Assembly: GCF_002735705.1 (NCBI RefSeq)
Contig: NZ_PDZL01000004.1
Coordinates: forward strand, 62,001-126,000
Reading direction: 5' to 3'
From: Janthinobacterium sp. BJB426
GTDB lineage: Bacteria; Pseudomonadota; Gammaproteobacteria; Burkholderiales; Burkholderiaceae_D
DNA length: 64,000 bases
The notes under the pieces are model-generated. The model was not told the DNA's origin. It did no database searches and saw only the letters and a list, made by a program, of their open reading frames with translations. Below are positions 27,412 through 36,424 of the stretch, one piece after another (the stretch's first letter is position 1; each line of letters starts with the position of its first letter). Made by a program: the position numbers and the translations under genes.

Positions 27412-30282
27412 ATGAGCACATTTGAAAAAGTCAGCAGCAACTTCATTCCAGTCTTGCAGGCAACCATCGAGCAATATGTCGAGCCAGCAACGGGCATGCG
27501 TCATATCCACATGCATACCGAGCAGGCTGAGATGGTGTTCCTGGTGGCCTTTCCCACTGTGCCGGAAGTGAGCGACGGGCGCGCCCACATCCTGGAACAC
27601 CTGGCCTTGTGCGGCTCGTCCCGCTACCCGGTGCGCGACCCTTTCTTTTCGATGCTGCGCCGCTCGACGGCCACCTTCATGAATGCGATGACCTATCCGG
27701 ACCGCACCGTGTATCCGTTCGCCAGCACCGACCGCAAGGATTTCTTCAATCTGCTCGACGTGTACCTGGACGCGGCTTTCTTCCCGAACCTCGATTACCT
27801 GAACTTCCGCCAGGAAGGCTGGCGCCATGCGTTCGAAGGCGACAAACTGGTGTACCAGGGCATCGTCTTCAATGAAATGAAGGGCGCTTTCAACAGCCCC
27901 ATGCGCGCGCTCGACAGCGGCATCGCCAGCACCTTGCTCAAGGGCACGACCTACGAAGTGGAATCGGGCGGCGATCCGCTGGTAATCCCGGAACTGACGC
28001 ATGACATGCTGAAAGAATTCCACGCCAGCCATTACCACCCGTCGCAAGCCGTGATCATGACCGCCGGCAATATCGAAGCGTCGGCCGTGCAAGAACAAGT
28101 GGCCGAACGCGTGCTGTCCAAGCTCAGCGGTTTCTCCGAACGCCGCCTGCCGCAGCTGGCCCCCGCCTGGACGGCGCCGCAGGAAAACATCGTGAAGATT
28201 CCGTCGCAGGAAGCGCGCGACGATGAATTCGGCCTGCAATTCGCCTGGCTGATGGGCGAGTCGAGCGACCCCATCGCCTACTACCACGCGCATTTGCTGT
28301 CGCACGGCTTGCTGGGCGAATCGTCGGCGCCCGTCATGCGCGCCATGGAATCGGCCGGCTATGGCCGCCCATCGGACATGAATGGCCGCGACGCGGGCAT
28401 CCGCCAGATGGTGTTCCACATCGGCATGGAAGGTTTAACCAAAGAACAGATCGCCGATGCGCACCAGCGCATCTGGACGGCCCTGGAAGAGACGGCGGAA
28501 GAGGGCATTCCCGCCGCCGTGCTGCACGCGGCCTTGCGCGACATCAAATACAGCCAGCGCGAAATCAGCAGCGGCCGCATGCCTTACGGCCTGGGCCGCT
28601 TGCTGCACGCCTTGCCGCTGGCCATGTATGGCGGCGACGTCATGGACGCCTTCGACAATGCGGCCATCCTGGAAACGCTGGAACAGCAGATCGAAGACCC
28701 GGCCTTCTTCAAGCAGCTTGTGCGCGAACTGATCGCCAACCCGACCCGCCTGACGACGCACGTGGTGCCCGACAGCGCCTACTTCACGGACCGCGCGGCC
28801 CAGGAAGACGCCAAGCTGGCGGCCCTGCAAGCGCGCCTGACGGATGCCGAGCGCGAGCACATCGTGGCCGAGTCCGCCGCGCTGGAAGCGCATCAGCAAC
28901 TGCCATCGAATTCGGAAGTGCTGCCGCGCATCCGCCCTGGCGACGTCAGCGCGCTGCCGCGTCCGGCATTGCCGATTCCCCCTGCCGTCAACGGCGCCGT
29001 GGCGTTCAGCATCGCCTCGAACGGCATCAGCTATGCCAACGTGCTGTACGACGTGTCGGGCTTGCCGGAAGCGTCGTGGCCATGGCTGCGCCTGTACACG
29101 GACCTGGCGCCGGAACTGGGCGTGGGCGACATGTCGTTCGACGACGCCAGCGCCTGGCGCCAGAGCATGGTCCCATCGTTCCACATCGGCCTGGAAGCCA
29201 TTCCCCGCCCGCAACAGGCGATGCGCGTGGAATTGTCGTTCTCGGCCAGCGGCTTGCGCGAAGAACACGCGGCCATCGCCGCCGTGCTGTCGGCCTGGAT
29301 CGCCAAACCCCGCTTCGATGAAGAAGAGCGCCTGGCTTTCCTGATCGAAAGCCTGGTGCAAGACAAACTCTCCAGCCTGGCCGAGTCCGGCAACCGCTAC
29401 GCCATGCTGGCCTCGGCGGCTCCCCTGTCGCCGACGCGCCGCTTCGACGACATCGTCGGCGGCCCGGCGGCACTGCCGTTCTACCGCCGTTTGCAGCAGC
29501 TGAGCAAGACGTCGGCAGGCTTGCAGGAAATCGCGCGCGAGCTCGACACCCTGCACGCGCACATCATCGCCCAGCAGCCAACCGTGCTGTGCGCGGGCCT
29601 GGAGCAGGATGGCATCGCCCTGGCTCGCTTGCTGGCATTGCCGGTAGCCAGCACGGATGCCACGACGCCTGGCGACACGGCAGCGCCAGCAGCCTTGCCG
29701 CTGGCCAACACGGCCCTGCATGCGACGAGCCAGATCAACCATTGCTTCGTTTCCTGGGCCGTACCCGGCGTACACAATCCGGACGCCTCGGCCCTGGCCG
29801 TGGCCGCTGAACTGATGACCAACCAGGTGCTGCATACGGCCCTGCGCGAAAAAGGCGGCGCGTATGGCGGCAGCGCCAGCTATGCGGCCGGCGCCGGCAC
29901 GTTTACCTTGAGTTCCTACCGCGACCCGCGCCTGGCCGGCACGTTTGCCGACTTCGGCACGACGCTGGATCAAATCCTCGACGGCGATTTTTCGCAAGAG
30001 CAGGTGGAAGAAGCCATCATCTGCGTCATCAAGGGCCTTGACAAGCCGCACTCGCCATACGCGGAAGCGCTGACGGCGTGGAACATGCAGCAGCGCGGCA
30101 CGACGGAAGCCGTGCGCCAGCAGTTCCGCACCGGCGTATTGACCTGCACCCTGGCGCAGATCAAGGACGTCACGCGCACCTGGCTGAAAAACGGCCAGCC
30201 GAGCCGCGCCGCGTTTGCGGGCAACACGACGCAGGACCTGGCCGGGCTGGAAGTGGTGGATTTGCTGGCGCTGGCTTCTTAA
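27412..30282 (+). CDS. M16C family zinc metalloprotease (presequence-protease-like)
   Basis: 956 residues. The inverted zinc motif HxxEH appears as HILEH about 60 residues from the start, and the distal Glu lies in YQGIVFNEMKGAF. The rest follows the PreP/insulinase pattern of two halves, with the C-terminal R/Y pair region (LREKGGAYGGSA). Such proteases degrade short unfolded peptides in a closed chamber. The ATG at 27412 begins the conserved sequence. An in-frame ATG at 27361 is possible, and the longer open frame from 26941 runs antisense to glrK and is rejected. Confidence 0.9.
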   Translation: MSTFEKVSSNFIPVLQATIEQYVEPATGMRHIHMHTEQAEMVFLVAFPTVPEVSDGRAHILEHLALCGSSRYPVRDPFFSMLRRSTATFMNAMTYPDRTVYPFASTDRKDFFNLLDVYLDAAFFPNLDYLNFRQEGWRHAFEGDKLVYQGIVFNEMKGAFNSPMRALDSGIASTLLKGTTYEVESGGDPLVIPELTHDMLKEFHASHYHPSQAVIMTAGNIEASAVQEQVAERVLSKLSGFSERRLPQLAPAWTAPQENIVKIPSQEARDDEFGLQFAWLMGESSDPIAYYHAHLLSHGLLGESSAPVMRAMESAGYGRPSDMNGRDAGIRQMVFHIGMEGLTKEQIADAHQRIWTALEETAEEGIPAAVLHAALRDIKYSQREISSGRMPYGLGRLLHALPLAMYGGDVMDAFDNAAILETLEQQIEDPAFFKQLVRELIANPTRLTTHVVPDSAYFTDRAAQEDAKLAALQARLTDAEREHIVAESAALEAHQQLPSNSEVLPRIRPGDVSALPRPALPIPPAVNGAVAFSIASNGISYANVLYDVSGLPEASWPWLRLYTDLAPELGVGDMSFDDASAWRQSMVPSFHIGLEAIPRPQQAMRVELSFSASGLREEHAAIAAVLSAWIAKPRFDEEERLAFLIESLVQDKLSSLAESGNRYAMLASAAPLSPTRRFDDIVGGPAALPFYRRLQQLSKTSAGLQEIARELDTLHAHIIAQQPTVLCAGLEQDGIALARLLALPVASTDATTPGDTAAPAALPLANTALHATSQINHCFVSWAVPGVHNPDASALAVAAELMTNQVLHTALREKGGAYGGSASYAAGAGTFTLSSYRDPRLAGTFADFGTTLDQILDGDFSQEQVEEAIICVIKGLDKPHSPYAEALTAWNMQQRGTTEAVRQQFRTGVLTCTLAQIKDVTRTWLKNGQPSRAAFAGNTTQDLAGLEVVDLLALAS

Positions 30283-30306
30283 ACGGCCGTTACGACGCGG
30301 TAGCCA

Positions 30307-30714
30307 TCACTTGGGTACCGCGTCAGGTTCCATGAACATCAGTTCCCACTGATGCCCATCGGGATCCTGAAAACTGTGGCCATACATGAAGCCGAAATCC
30401 ATCGGCTCCTTGTAGATGCTGCCGCCCGCCTGGACGGCCTTCGCCACCAGCGCATCGACTTCGCCGCGGCTCTCGGCCGACAAACACACGAGCACTTCCG
30501 TCGCCACGGTGGTGTCGCACAGCTGCTTGGGCGTAAATTGCTTGAATTTTTCGTGCGTCAACAGCATCACGAAGATGTCGTCGGCAACGATCATGCATGT
30601 TGCCGTTTCATCGGTGAAATGGGCATTGAAACTGAAGCCCAGCGCCGTGAAAAACGCCACGGAGCGTTCCAGCGACTGGACGGGCAGATTGACAAATATT
30701 TTGCGGGCCATCAT
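30307..30714 (-). CDS. VOC family (glyoxalase/extradiol-fold) protein
   Basis: 135 residues, with the N-terminal pattern KIFVNLPVQSLERSVAFFTALGF and the C-terminal FQDPDGHQWELMFMEP typical of the PhnB/lactoylglutathione-lyase-like group. Function within this group cannot be told from sequence. AAGGAGAC precedes two consecutive ATGs at 30714 and 30711. It ends convergently against the protease gene. Confidence 0.85.
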   Translation of the reverse strand: MMARKIFVNLPVQSLERSVAFFTALGFSFNAHFTDETATCMIVADDIFVMLLTHEKFKQFTPKQLCDTTVATEVLVCLSAESRGEVDALVAKAVQAGGSIYKEPMDFGFMYGHSFQDPDGHQWELMFMEPDAVPK

Positions 30715-30766
30715 GTCTCCTTGAGGTGAGATGAAAAATGCTGCCCGCCGATTCTACACCGGCTTG

Positions 30767-31663
30767 TTACGTGCCAGCGCGTCCCACGGTCTTCGGCGCG
30801 TAGCCGAAATAACGGCTGAACGCGGTGCTGAAATTGGACGGATGGCGATAGCCCGTTTGCCAGCCCGCCTGCGCCACCTGACATCCATTTTCCAGCAGTA
30901 ACTTTGCCCGCTGCATGCGCAGCGCCAGCAGGGTGCGCTGCGGACTGTCGTGGTAGCGGTAGCGCCACCCCTGCTTGAGCTTGAACAAGCTCAGTCCCGC
31001 TTGCAAGCACAGGTAATCGAGCGTCAGGTCTTGCGCCATCTGCTCCTGCATCAGCGCGTGGACGCGTTCCAGTTTGGCGATATCAGTCTCGGACCAGCGC
31101 GGCAAGGCAGCGGGTGCGGGCGCCGGACGCAGCGCCCGCAACTGTTCCGCCAGGATACTGAGCACGCCGATATGCACGGCCAGCGGATCCGTCGCGCGCA
31201 GCAGCGAGCGCGCGTGCAGAGCGCTGCTGCGCGTCGTGGCCGCATGCGCCAGCTGGCGCGCACCACCGTTCGGTAACAATGAAGTCAGGCCTTCCGGCCA
31301 GTAGCGCGCCAGCGCGTCTTCGCCGACCAGCACGCGCAATTGCACCGCCCGTTGATCCGCCTCGAAACGGCGCTCGCCGCTGACGTGGTGAAACGCCGTC
31401 ACCGTCGTATGGCCGCCCTGGAAACGCAATTGCCCGCCATCGCGCGTCGTGTAACCGGACGCGCCTTCCAGGCCGATGGTAATGACCATGCCGCCCGCAT
31501 CGTCATGCTGCGATGGCTCGACGAGGGCAAGGCGCGGGCGGTAATCGGAATGCACGAGCAGCAAGCCCTGGTCGACCTGGCGCTGGTCCGCGCGGCACGC
31601 GCCCATTCCGGGGTCCAGCTGGCGCCGCGTCCAGCCTGCCGCTTCCCTGTCCTGTTCCCTCAT
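30767..31663 (-). CDS. AraC family regulator, PchR-like (siderophore-response type)
   Basis: 298 residues. The C-terminal AraC domain has two helix-turn-helix motifs (LTLDYLCLQAGLSLFKLKQGW and VAQAGWQTGYRHPSNFSTAFSRYFGYAP). The N-terminal part fits regulators such as PchR that respond to ferric siderophores. The ATG at 31663 has GGGGGAG upstream; the longer frame to 32251 runs antisense to the methyltransferase. A Fur box lies upstream, so it is probably iron-repressed and divergent from the methyltransferase. Confidence 0.82.
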   Translation of the reverse strand: MREQDREAAGWTRRQLDPGMGACRADQRQVDQGLLLVHSDYRPRLALVEPSQHDDAGGMVITIGLEGASGYTTRDGGQLRFQGGHTTVTAFHHVSGERRFEADQRAVQLRVLVGEDALARYWPEGLTSLLPNGGARQLAHAATTRSSALHARSLLRATDPLAVHIGVLSILAEQLRALRPAPAPAALPRWSETDIAKLERVHALMQEQMAQDLTLDYLCLQAGLSLFKLKQGWRYRYHDSPQRTLLALRMQRAKLLLENGCQVAQAGWQTGYRHPSNFSTAFSRYFGYAPKTVGRAGT

Positions 31664-31728
31664 CGCTCCCCCTGTTTTCCACGCGCCGTCGCGCATACGA
31701 AATGCGCCGCGTCGCATACAAATGCAAA

Positions 31729-31743
31729 TGATAATTATTCTCA
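31729..31743. promoter_or_regulatory. Fur box
   Basis: TGATAAT-T-ATTCTCA matches the 7-1-7 Fur palindrome TGATAAT-N-ATTATCA at all but one position. It lies 66 bases upstream of the AraC-type start and 50 upstream of the methyltransferase start, so Fur could repress both divergent genes. Confidence 0.78.
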
Positions 31744-31792
31744 TTGTTACATAAAATAGGCTTTCTTGCCTACCTCGCCGAAAGGAAATGCC

Positions 31793-32830
31793 ATGCCGTT
31801 TACCACGCAACATGCCTTGCAACCCTACTGGGACCTGGCCGTCGCGCCCGTCCAGGCCGATGGGCTGGCCGCCGCCCTGGAACTGGGCATTTTCGAGGTG
31901 CTGGCCACGCCGCACACGCCGGTGCAGCTGGCCGAAGCCCTGTCGCTGCACGCGCCGCACACGGCCCTGCTGCTGGAACTGCTCTGGAGCATGCAGGTGC
32001 TGGAACGCGATACGGCCGATGCCGATGCAGACACACAGCGCTACCGCTGCACGGCCGCCACCTTGCAGTATTTCTGCCGCAACTCGGTGGCCTTCTGTGG
32101 CGACGCCTGGCTGTACCGGCTGCATGCGCTGCGCCACTTCGCCACACAGCTCAGTACGCTGGTGCGCGAGGGCGGCAAGGCCGCGCCCTACAGCACGGCG
32201 AATGGAGTCAACTGGGCCGTTGCCGCACAGCAGCAGATCGGCCAGGAACAACGCGCCGTCACCATGCGCGCAGCCCTGTCCGTGATGCTACGGATCGCCC
32301 CGTTTGCAGACGGCAGCACGCCGCTGCGCCTGCTCGACCTGGGCGGCGGTCCGGGCTGGGTTGCCATTGCGCTAGCGCAAGCCCATGCGGGCTTGCATGG
32401 CTGCGTCTTCGACTGGCCGGAAACGGCGGCCGTGGCGGCCGCCAACATCGCCCATGCGCAACTCTCTGACCGCCTGGAGACGGTGGGCGGCGACCTGGAC
32501 AGCGACGATATCGGCAGCGGTTACGACCTCATCTGGTGCTCGTCCGTGCTGCATTTCGTGCCCGATATGGCGGCGGCCTTGCGCAAGATTAATGCGGCCT
32601 TGAAACCGGGTGGCGTCTTCGTTTGCGTGCAGGCGGAAATCGCTCCGGCAGCCGTTGACGCGGCGCGCGTGCTGCCGTATTACTTGCCGATGCGCATGTT
32701 GGGCCGCACGGTAACGCGCCAGGGGAAATTGGCACAATTGCTGCGCGACACGGGCTGGCGGCAAGTGGAGCAGTACGGCGCCAGCGATTTCCCCATGGCA
32801 CCCGTGCAAGTGCTGATTGCGCGCACTTGA
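31793..32830 (+). CDS. SAM-dependent O-methyltransferase (acetylserotonin/hydroxyneurosporene type)
   Basis: 345 residues. An N-terminal dimerisation/winged-helix region (LELGIFEVLATPHTPVQLAEAL) is followed by a class I methyltransferase fold with the SAM loop LLDLGGGPGW and acidic motif near VGGDLDSDD. These enzymes O-methylate small aromatic or polyketide substrates. The ATG at 31793 has AAAGGAAA upstream. A Fur box and a PchR-like regulator beside it suggest iron-dependent expression. The substrate is unknown and no siderophore genes are adjacent. Confidence 0.85.
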   Translation: MPFTTQHALQPYWDLAVAPVQADGLAAALELGIFEVLATPHTPVQLAEALSLHAPHTALLLELLWSMQVLERDTADADADTQRYRCTAATLQYFCRNSVAFCGDAWLYRLHALRHFATQLSTLVREGGKAAPYSTANGVNWAVAAQQQIGQEQRAVTMRAALSVMLRIAPFADGSTPLRLLDLGGGPGWVAIALAQAHAGLHGCVFDWPETAAVAAANIAHAQLSDRLETVGGDLDSDDIGSGYDLIWCSSVLHFVPDMAAALRKINAALKPGGVFVCVQAEIAPAAVDAARVLPYYLPMRMLGRTVTRQGKLAQLLRDTGWRQVEQYGASDFPMAPVQVLIART

Positions 32831-32842
32831 ATGGCAGGCGTT

Positions 32843-33742
32843 TTACGCCGCACCTTGTTGCAGCGACTCGATGATCAGGCTGGCCAGCCGCTCGACGGGC
32901 GGCCTGGACACGCTGGAGGCGCGCAGCAATTCCAGCGACAACGGGGGCAGGGCGGGCAAGCCCGCCGCCACGTGGTCGAGCGCGCAGACGGAAGAGGGCA
33001 AGCCCAGGCTGGTGCGCACCGTCACGCCCAGCCCGGCGGCGGCCGCCGCCCACAGCCCCGCCAGGCTGGGGCTGGTAAACGCCGTGCGCCAGGCGATGCC
33101 GGCCCGGTCCAGCGCCTGCGTGGCGCAGCGCTGGAACAGGCAGTCGCGGTCGAACGTAATGAGCGGTAAAGGTTCGCCCGATTCGGGCCGCCAGGCCAGG
33201 CTGGACGAGGCGATCCAGCGCATGGCCGGTTCGGCGATATGCTGGCGCTGCTGCGGCGGATACTCGGCCACATCGGCGATGCACGCGCCGCCCCACAGCA
33301 GGGCCAGGTCCAGCTGTCCCATGGCCAGCCCTTGCATCAAGGCCGTGTTGCGCGCCACGTGCGCTTCGATGCGCACTTTCGGATGCGCGCGGGCAAAGCG
33401 CCCCAGCACGTCCGGCAGCAAGGCTTCGCCAAAATCCTCCTGCAAACCGAGCCTGATCCAGCCTTCCAGTTCCGCGCCGCGCAAGGCGACGGCCGCCTCG
33501 TCGTTGAGTTCCAGCAGGCGGCGCGCATAGCCGAGCAGGACTTCGCCGGCCGGCGTCAGCGCCAGTCCCCGGCCATCCTTGCGGAACAGGGGCATGCCTG
33601 CCTGCTCCTCGAGTTTTTTCAGCTGCGCGCTGACGGCCGAGGTCGAGCGGCCCACCTTGTCGGCTGCGCGGGCAAAGCTGCCCAGCTCGATGCCAGCCAC
33701 ATAGCTGCGCAAAAAGGCGATGTCGAAATTCAGCAAGCTCAT
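32843..33742 (-). CDS. LysR family transcriptional regulator
   Basis: 299 residues. The N-terminal helix-turn-helix (GSFARAADKVGRSTSAVSAQL) is followed by a substrate-binding-like effector domain. It is divergent from an MFS transporter gene with a T-N11-A palindrome between them, so it probably controls that transporter. The effector is unknown. Confidence 0.9.
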   Translation of the reverse strand: MSLLNFDIAFLRSYVAGIELGSFARAADKVGRSTSAVSAQLKKLEEQAGMPLFRKDGRGLALTPAGEVLLGYARRLLELNDEAAVALRGAELEGWIRLGLQEDFGEALLPDVLGRFARAHPKVRIEAHVARNTALMQGLAMGQLDLALLWGGACIADVAEYPPQQRQHIAEPAMRWIASSSLAWRPESGEPLPLITFDRDCLFQRCATQALDRAGIAWRTAFTSPSLAGLWAAAAAGLGVTVRTSLGLPSSVCALDHVAAGLPALPPLSLELLRASSVSRPPVERLASLIIESLQQGAA

Positions 33743-33790
33743 GGCGTGACGGAGATTGTCCTGTTTTATGGGATGGTGACTGGTAAATTA

Positions 33791-33803
33791 TCTGATATTC
33801 AGA
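33791..33803. promoter_or_regulatory. LysR-type operator between LysR and MFS genes
   Basis: TCTGA-TAT-TCAGA is a perfect 13-base palindrome with the T-N11-A layout of LysR sites. It lies between two divergent start codons, 52 bases from the MFS start. Confidence 0.55.
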
Positions 33804-33854
33804 ACGATCGTACTGCGCAACACTGTCAGGGTCAACCACTTTCCCCTCCCTGCC

Positions 33855-35114
33855 ATGACCACCAACTGCCCTGCCGTTTCCCTTCCTGTCACTGCGCCCG
33901 CACTGGGCGATGCCCACCGCTGGAAAGTGCTGGCCGTCGGCGTGGCGGCCAACGCCAGCTTTTCCGCCGCCGCCAACGGCATGCCCACCACGGCCATCTG
34001 GCTGCGCAGCGGCTATCACCTGAGCAATACGCAACTGGGGGTGGCGCTGGGCGCCATGGGCCTGGGCGTGGCCCTGACCGAATTGCCATGGGGCATGGCT
34101 ACCGACCGCTGGGGCGACCGGCCCGTGCTGCTGACCGGCTTGCTGGGCACCATGCTCGCGCTGTTGACCTTGCTGCTGTGGATCACGCCGGCTGACGGTT
34201 CCGTGCCGCCCTTATGGGCGCTAGCGGCCGGGCTGGCGCTGGTCGGCGTGCTGGGCGGCAGCGTGAATGGCGCCAGCGGCCGCGCCGTGATGCGCTGGTT
34301 CGGCGCCGGCGAACGCGGTTTCGCCATGAGCATCCGTCAGACAGCCGTGCCCATGGGCGGCGGCCTCGGCGCCCTCGTCCTACCCAGCCTGGCATCGCGC
34401 TACGGTTTCATGCCCGTGTTTGGCGCCCTGGCCATCGTATGCGGCCTGTCGGCGTTTTTTACGTGGCGCTGGATGCATGAGCCCGACTTGTCTGCCGAGG
34501 CCGCCACGGGGCCGCACAACGCGTCCACGGGCCTATCTGCAGTGAAGCAGCCGCTGCCATTAAAAAACCGTAAAGTCTGGCGCATGGTGGCCGCCATCGG
34601 CTTGCTGTGCGTGCCGCAGTTTGCCGTGCTCAGCTACGCCACCGTCTTCCTGCATGACCATGGCCACCTAGGCCTGGCAGCCATCACGGCCGTGATGGTG
34701 GCCCTGCAGGCGGGCGCCATGGTGATGCGCATCTGGAGCGGGCGCCATACGGACCGCCACGCGAACCGGCCGGCCTACCTGCGCGGCTCGGCCCTGGTAG
34801 CGCTGGCCTCGTTCATTTTGCTGGGATGCATCGCCTGGCTGCAGGCACCGGGCTGGCTGTTGATGGCCGCCGTGGTGCTCGCCGGCATCGCCGTGTCCGC
34901 CTGGCATGGCGTGGCCTACACGGAGCTGGCCACGGAGGCGGGCGGCGCCAACGCGGGCACGGCCCTGGGCATGGCGAACACGGCCGTATATGCGGGCCTG
35001 TTCCTCACGCCGATTGCCATCCCGCATTTGCTGGCGGCCAGCAACTGGTCCGTCGTGTGGTGGCTGGCGGGGCTGGTGGCGCTTGCTACCCGCCCGCTGT
35101 TTCCGAAAGACTAG
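33855..35114 (+). CDS. MFS transporter
   Basis: 419 residues with about twelve membrane segments and the MFS loop motif GMATDRWGDRPVLL between segments 2 and 3. No substrate can be assigned from sequence. The divergent LysR gene probably regulates it. Its stop overlaps the stop of the convergent COG2345-type regulator. Confidence 0.9.
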   Translation: MTTNCPAVSLPVTAPALGDAHRWKVLAVGVAANASFSAAANGMPTTAIWLRSGYHLSNTQLGVALGAMGLGVALTELPWGMATDRWGDRPVLLTGLLGTMLALLTLLLWITPADGSVPPLWALAAGLALVGVLGGSVNGASGRAVMRWFGAGERGFAMSIRQTAVPMGGGLGALVLPSLASRYGFMPVFGALAIVCGLSAFFTWRWMHEPDLSAEAATGPHNASTGLSAVKQPLPLKNRKVWRMVAAIGLLCVPQFAVLSYATVFLHDHGHLGLAAITAVMVALQAGAMVMRIWSGRHTDRHANRPAYLRGSALVALASFILLGCIAWLQAPGWLLMAAVVLAGIAVSAWHGVAYTELATEAGGANAGTALGMANTAVYAGLFLTPIAIPHLLAASNWSVVWWLAGLVALATRPLFPKD

Positions 35115-35770
35115 GGCAGCGCCCTGATCCGATACACGCAGCGCATGGCGTTGGCCAGCACATGCTGCTCGCGCACGATGCTGGCGTGCGGTCCCACCAC
35201 TTCCTGGAACAGCTGCAGTTCCGAGCGGCAAAAGCCCTGGCAAGTGCGTGCGGCGGCGCAGATGGGGCAGTGGTCTTCGATCAGCAGCCAGTCGTCGCCG
35301 TCCGCTTCCACGCGCGCCATATAGCCCTCTTCATCGCGCACGGCCGCCAGTTGCTGCAAGCGCGTGGGCAAATCCGGCGCCGAGCACGCCAGCGCATACG
35401 CGCTACGGCTTTCCTCTTCGCGCTGCGTGATGAGTTTATCCAGTCCCGCCTCGCCGAACAGCTGGCGCACGGAACCGATCAGCTTGATCGTCAGCTGCGC
35501 ATGCGTGTCGGGAAAGCGCGCATTACCCGCTTCCGTCAAGACCCAGTTCTGGCGCGGCCGGCCAGCGCCTGCCTGCGCTTCCTGGCGTCCCTCGATGAGG
35601 CCCGCCGCCACCAGCTTTTGCACTTGCTGGCGCGCCGCCTCGCCCGTCATGTCCAGGGTCTTGGCCAGGGTCGCCGTGGAGACGGGGCCCTTGGTCTTGA
35701 TGAAATACAGGATGCGCTCCGTCGTTTGCGGCGCTTCGCTATTATCCAAACGTTTACTTGTGTAATTCAT
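35111..35770 (-). CDS. Cys-rich winged-helix regulator (COG2345/SufR-like)
   Basis: 219 residues. The N-terminal winged helix (VSTATLAKTLDMTGEAARQQVQKL) is followed by a C-terminal region with the cluster HCPICAAARTCQGFC. Four cysteines are spaced C-x2-C-x5-C-x3-C, a likely Fe-S or metal site, as in SufR-related regulators. I prefer the ATG at 35770; a TTG at 35779 is in frame. It is divergent from the DUF2165 gene and RND operon, which it may regulate. Confidence 0.82.
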   Translation of the reverse strand: MNYTSKRLDNSEAPQTTERILYFIKTKGPVSTATLAKTLDMTGEAARQQVQKLVAAGLIEGRQEAQAGAGRPRQNWVLTEAGNARFPDTHAQLTIKLIGSVRQLFGEAGLDKLITQREEESRSAYALACSAPDLPTRLQQLAAVRDEEGYMARVEADGDDWLLIEDHCPICAAARTCQGFCRSELQLFQEVVGPHASIVREQHVLANAMRCVYRIRALP

Positions 35771-35895
35771 TTCGCTCAACTATCATGGGGCCAGTTAACC
35801 AACTAATTGCTTGCATAATAGGCCGGTAGCTCCCTGCTGTCGAGGAGTTTCCACGTCCGCATGCCGGCAAGACACTTTCTTGGACTGGATTTTCA

Positions 35896-36378
35896 ATGCA
35901 GCTGCAGCACTCTCTCTGGCTGTTTCACGCCATCCTCGCCACCGGCCTGGCCACCTGGCTGACCCTGGCCACCCTCAACAACCTGCACGCCTTCCAGGGC
36001 GCCGTCTGGGCCATCGGCAACACCATGCGCATGGATCCATTGCGCCAGGACCCGACCATCCAGACGCCGCTGCTGCGCCGCGCGCTCACGTCCTTGACCC
36101 TGCACCGGCTGTCGCTGGGCGTGGTGCTGGCCTTGCAGCTGCTGGCCGCCATCGCCGCCTGGACGGGCGTGACGCTGTTCTTTGGCGCCTCCCTGACGGC
36201 GGCGCTGCCCTGGCTGAACCTGGCCTTGTGCGCCATGGCCGCCTTTTTGCTGCTGATGCACCTGGGCGGCCTGTGGTTCGGCTACTGGATCGCGCAGGAA
36301 GGCTTGCAGACGACGCATCTGGTGCTGCTGCTGTGGACCATCGCGCTGTTTGTACTTTTCAACGCGCAGCGGACCTGA
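35896..36378 (+). CDS. DUF2165-like small integral membrane protein
   Basis: 160 residues with about four hydrophobic segments. The segment motifs (WLTLATLNNLHAFQGAV near the start, GLWFGYWIAQEG near the end) resemble predicted small integral membrane proteins of the DUF2165 type. No function is known. It lies 46 bases upstream of the RND adaptor gene on the same strand and may share its promoter. Confidence 0.7.
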   Translation: MQLQHSLWLFHAILATGLATWLTLATLNNLHAFQGAVWAIGNTMRMDPLRQDPTIQTPLLRRALTSLTLHRLSLGVVLALQLLAAIAAWTGVTLFFGASLTAALPWLNLALCAMAAFLLLMHLGGLWFGYWIAQEGLQTTHLVLLLWTIALFVLFNAQRT

Positions 36379-36424
36379 TCAGCCTCCGCTGCGCCTCTTC
36401 TTCCCCGCTGTAAAGGACTTCATC

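Noticed and set aside
31664..32251. N-terminal extension of the AraC-type regulator
   Set aside because: It lies antisense to the methyltransferase and crosses the Fur box; the ATG at 31663 has a strong ribosome site.
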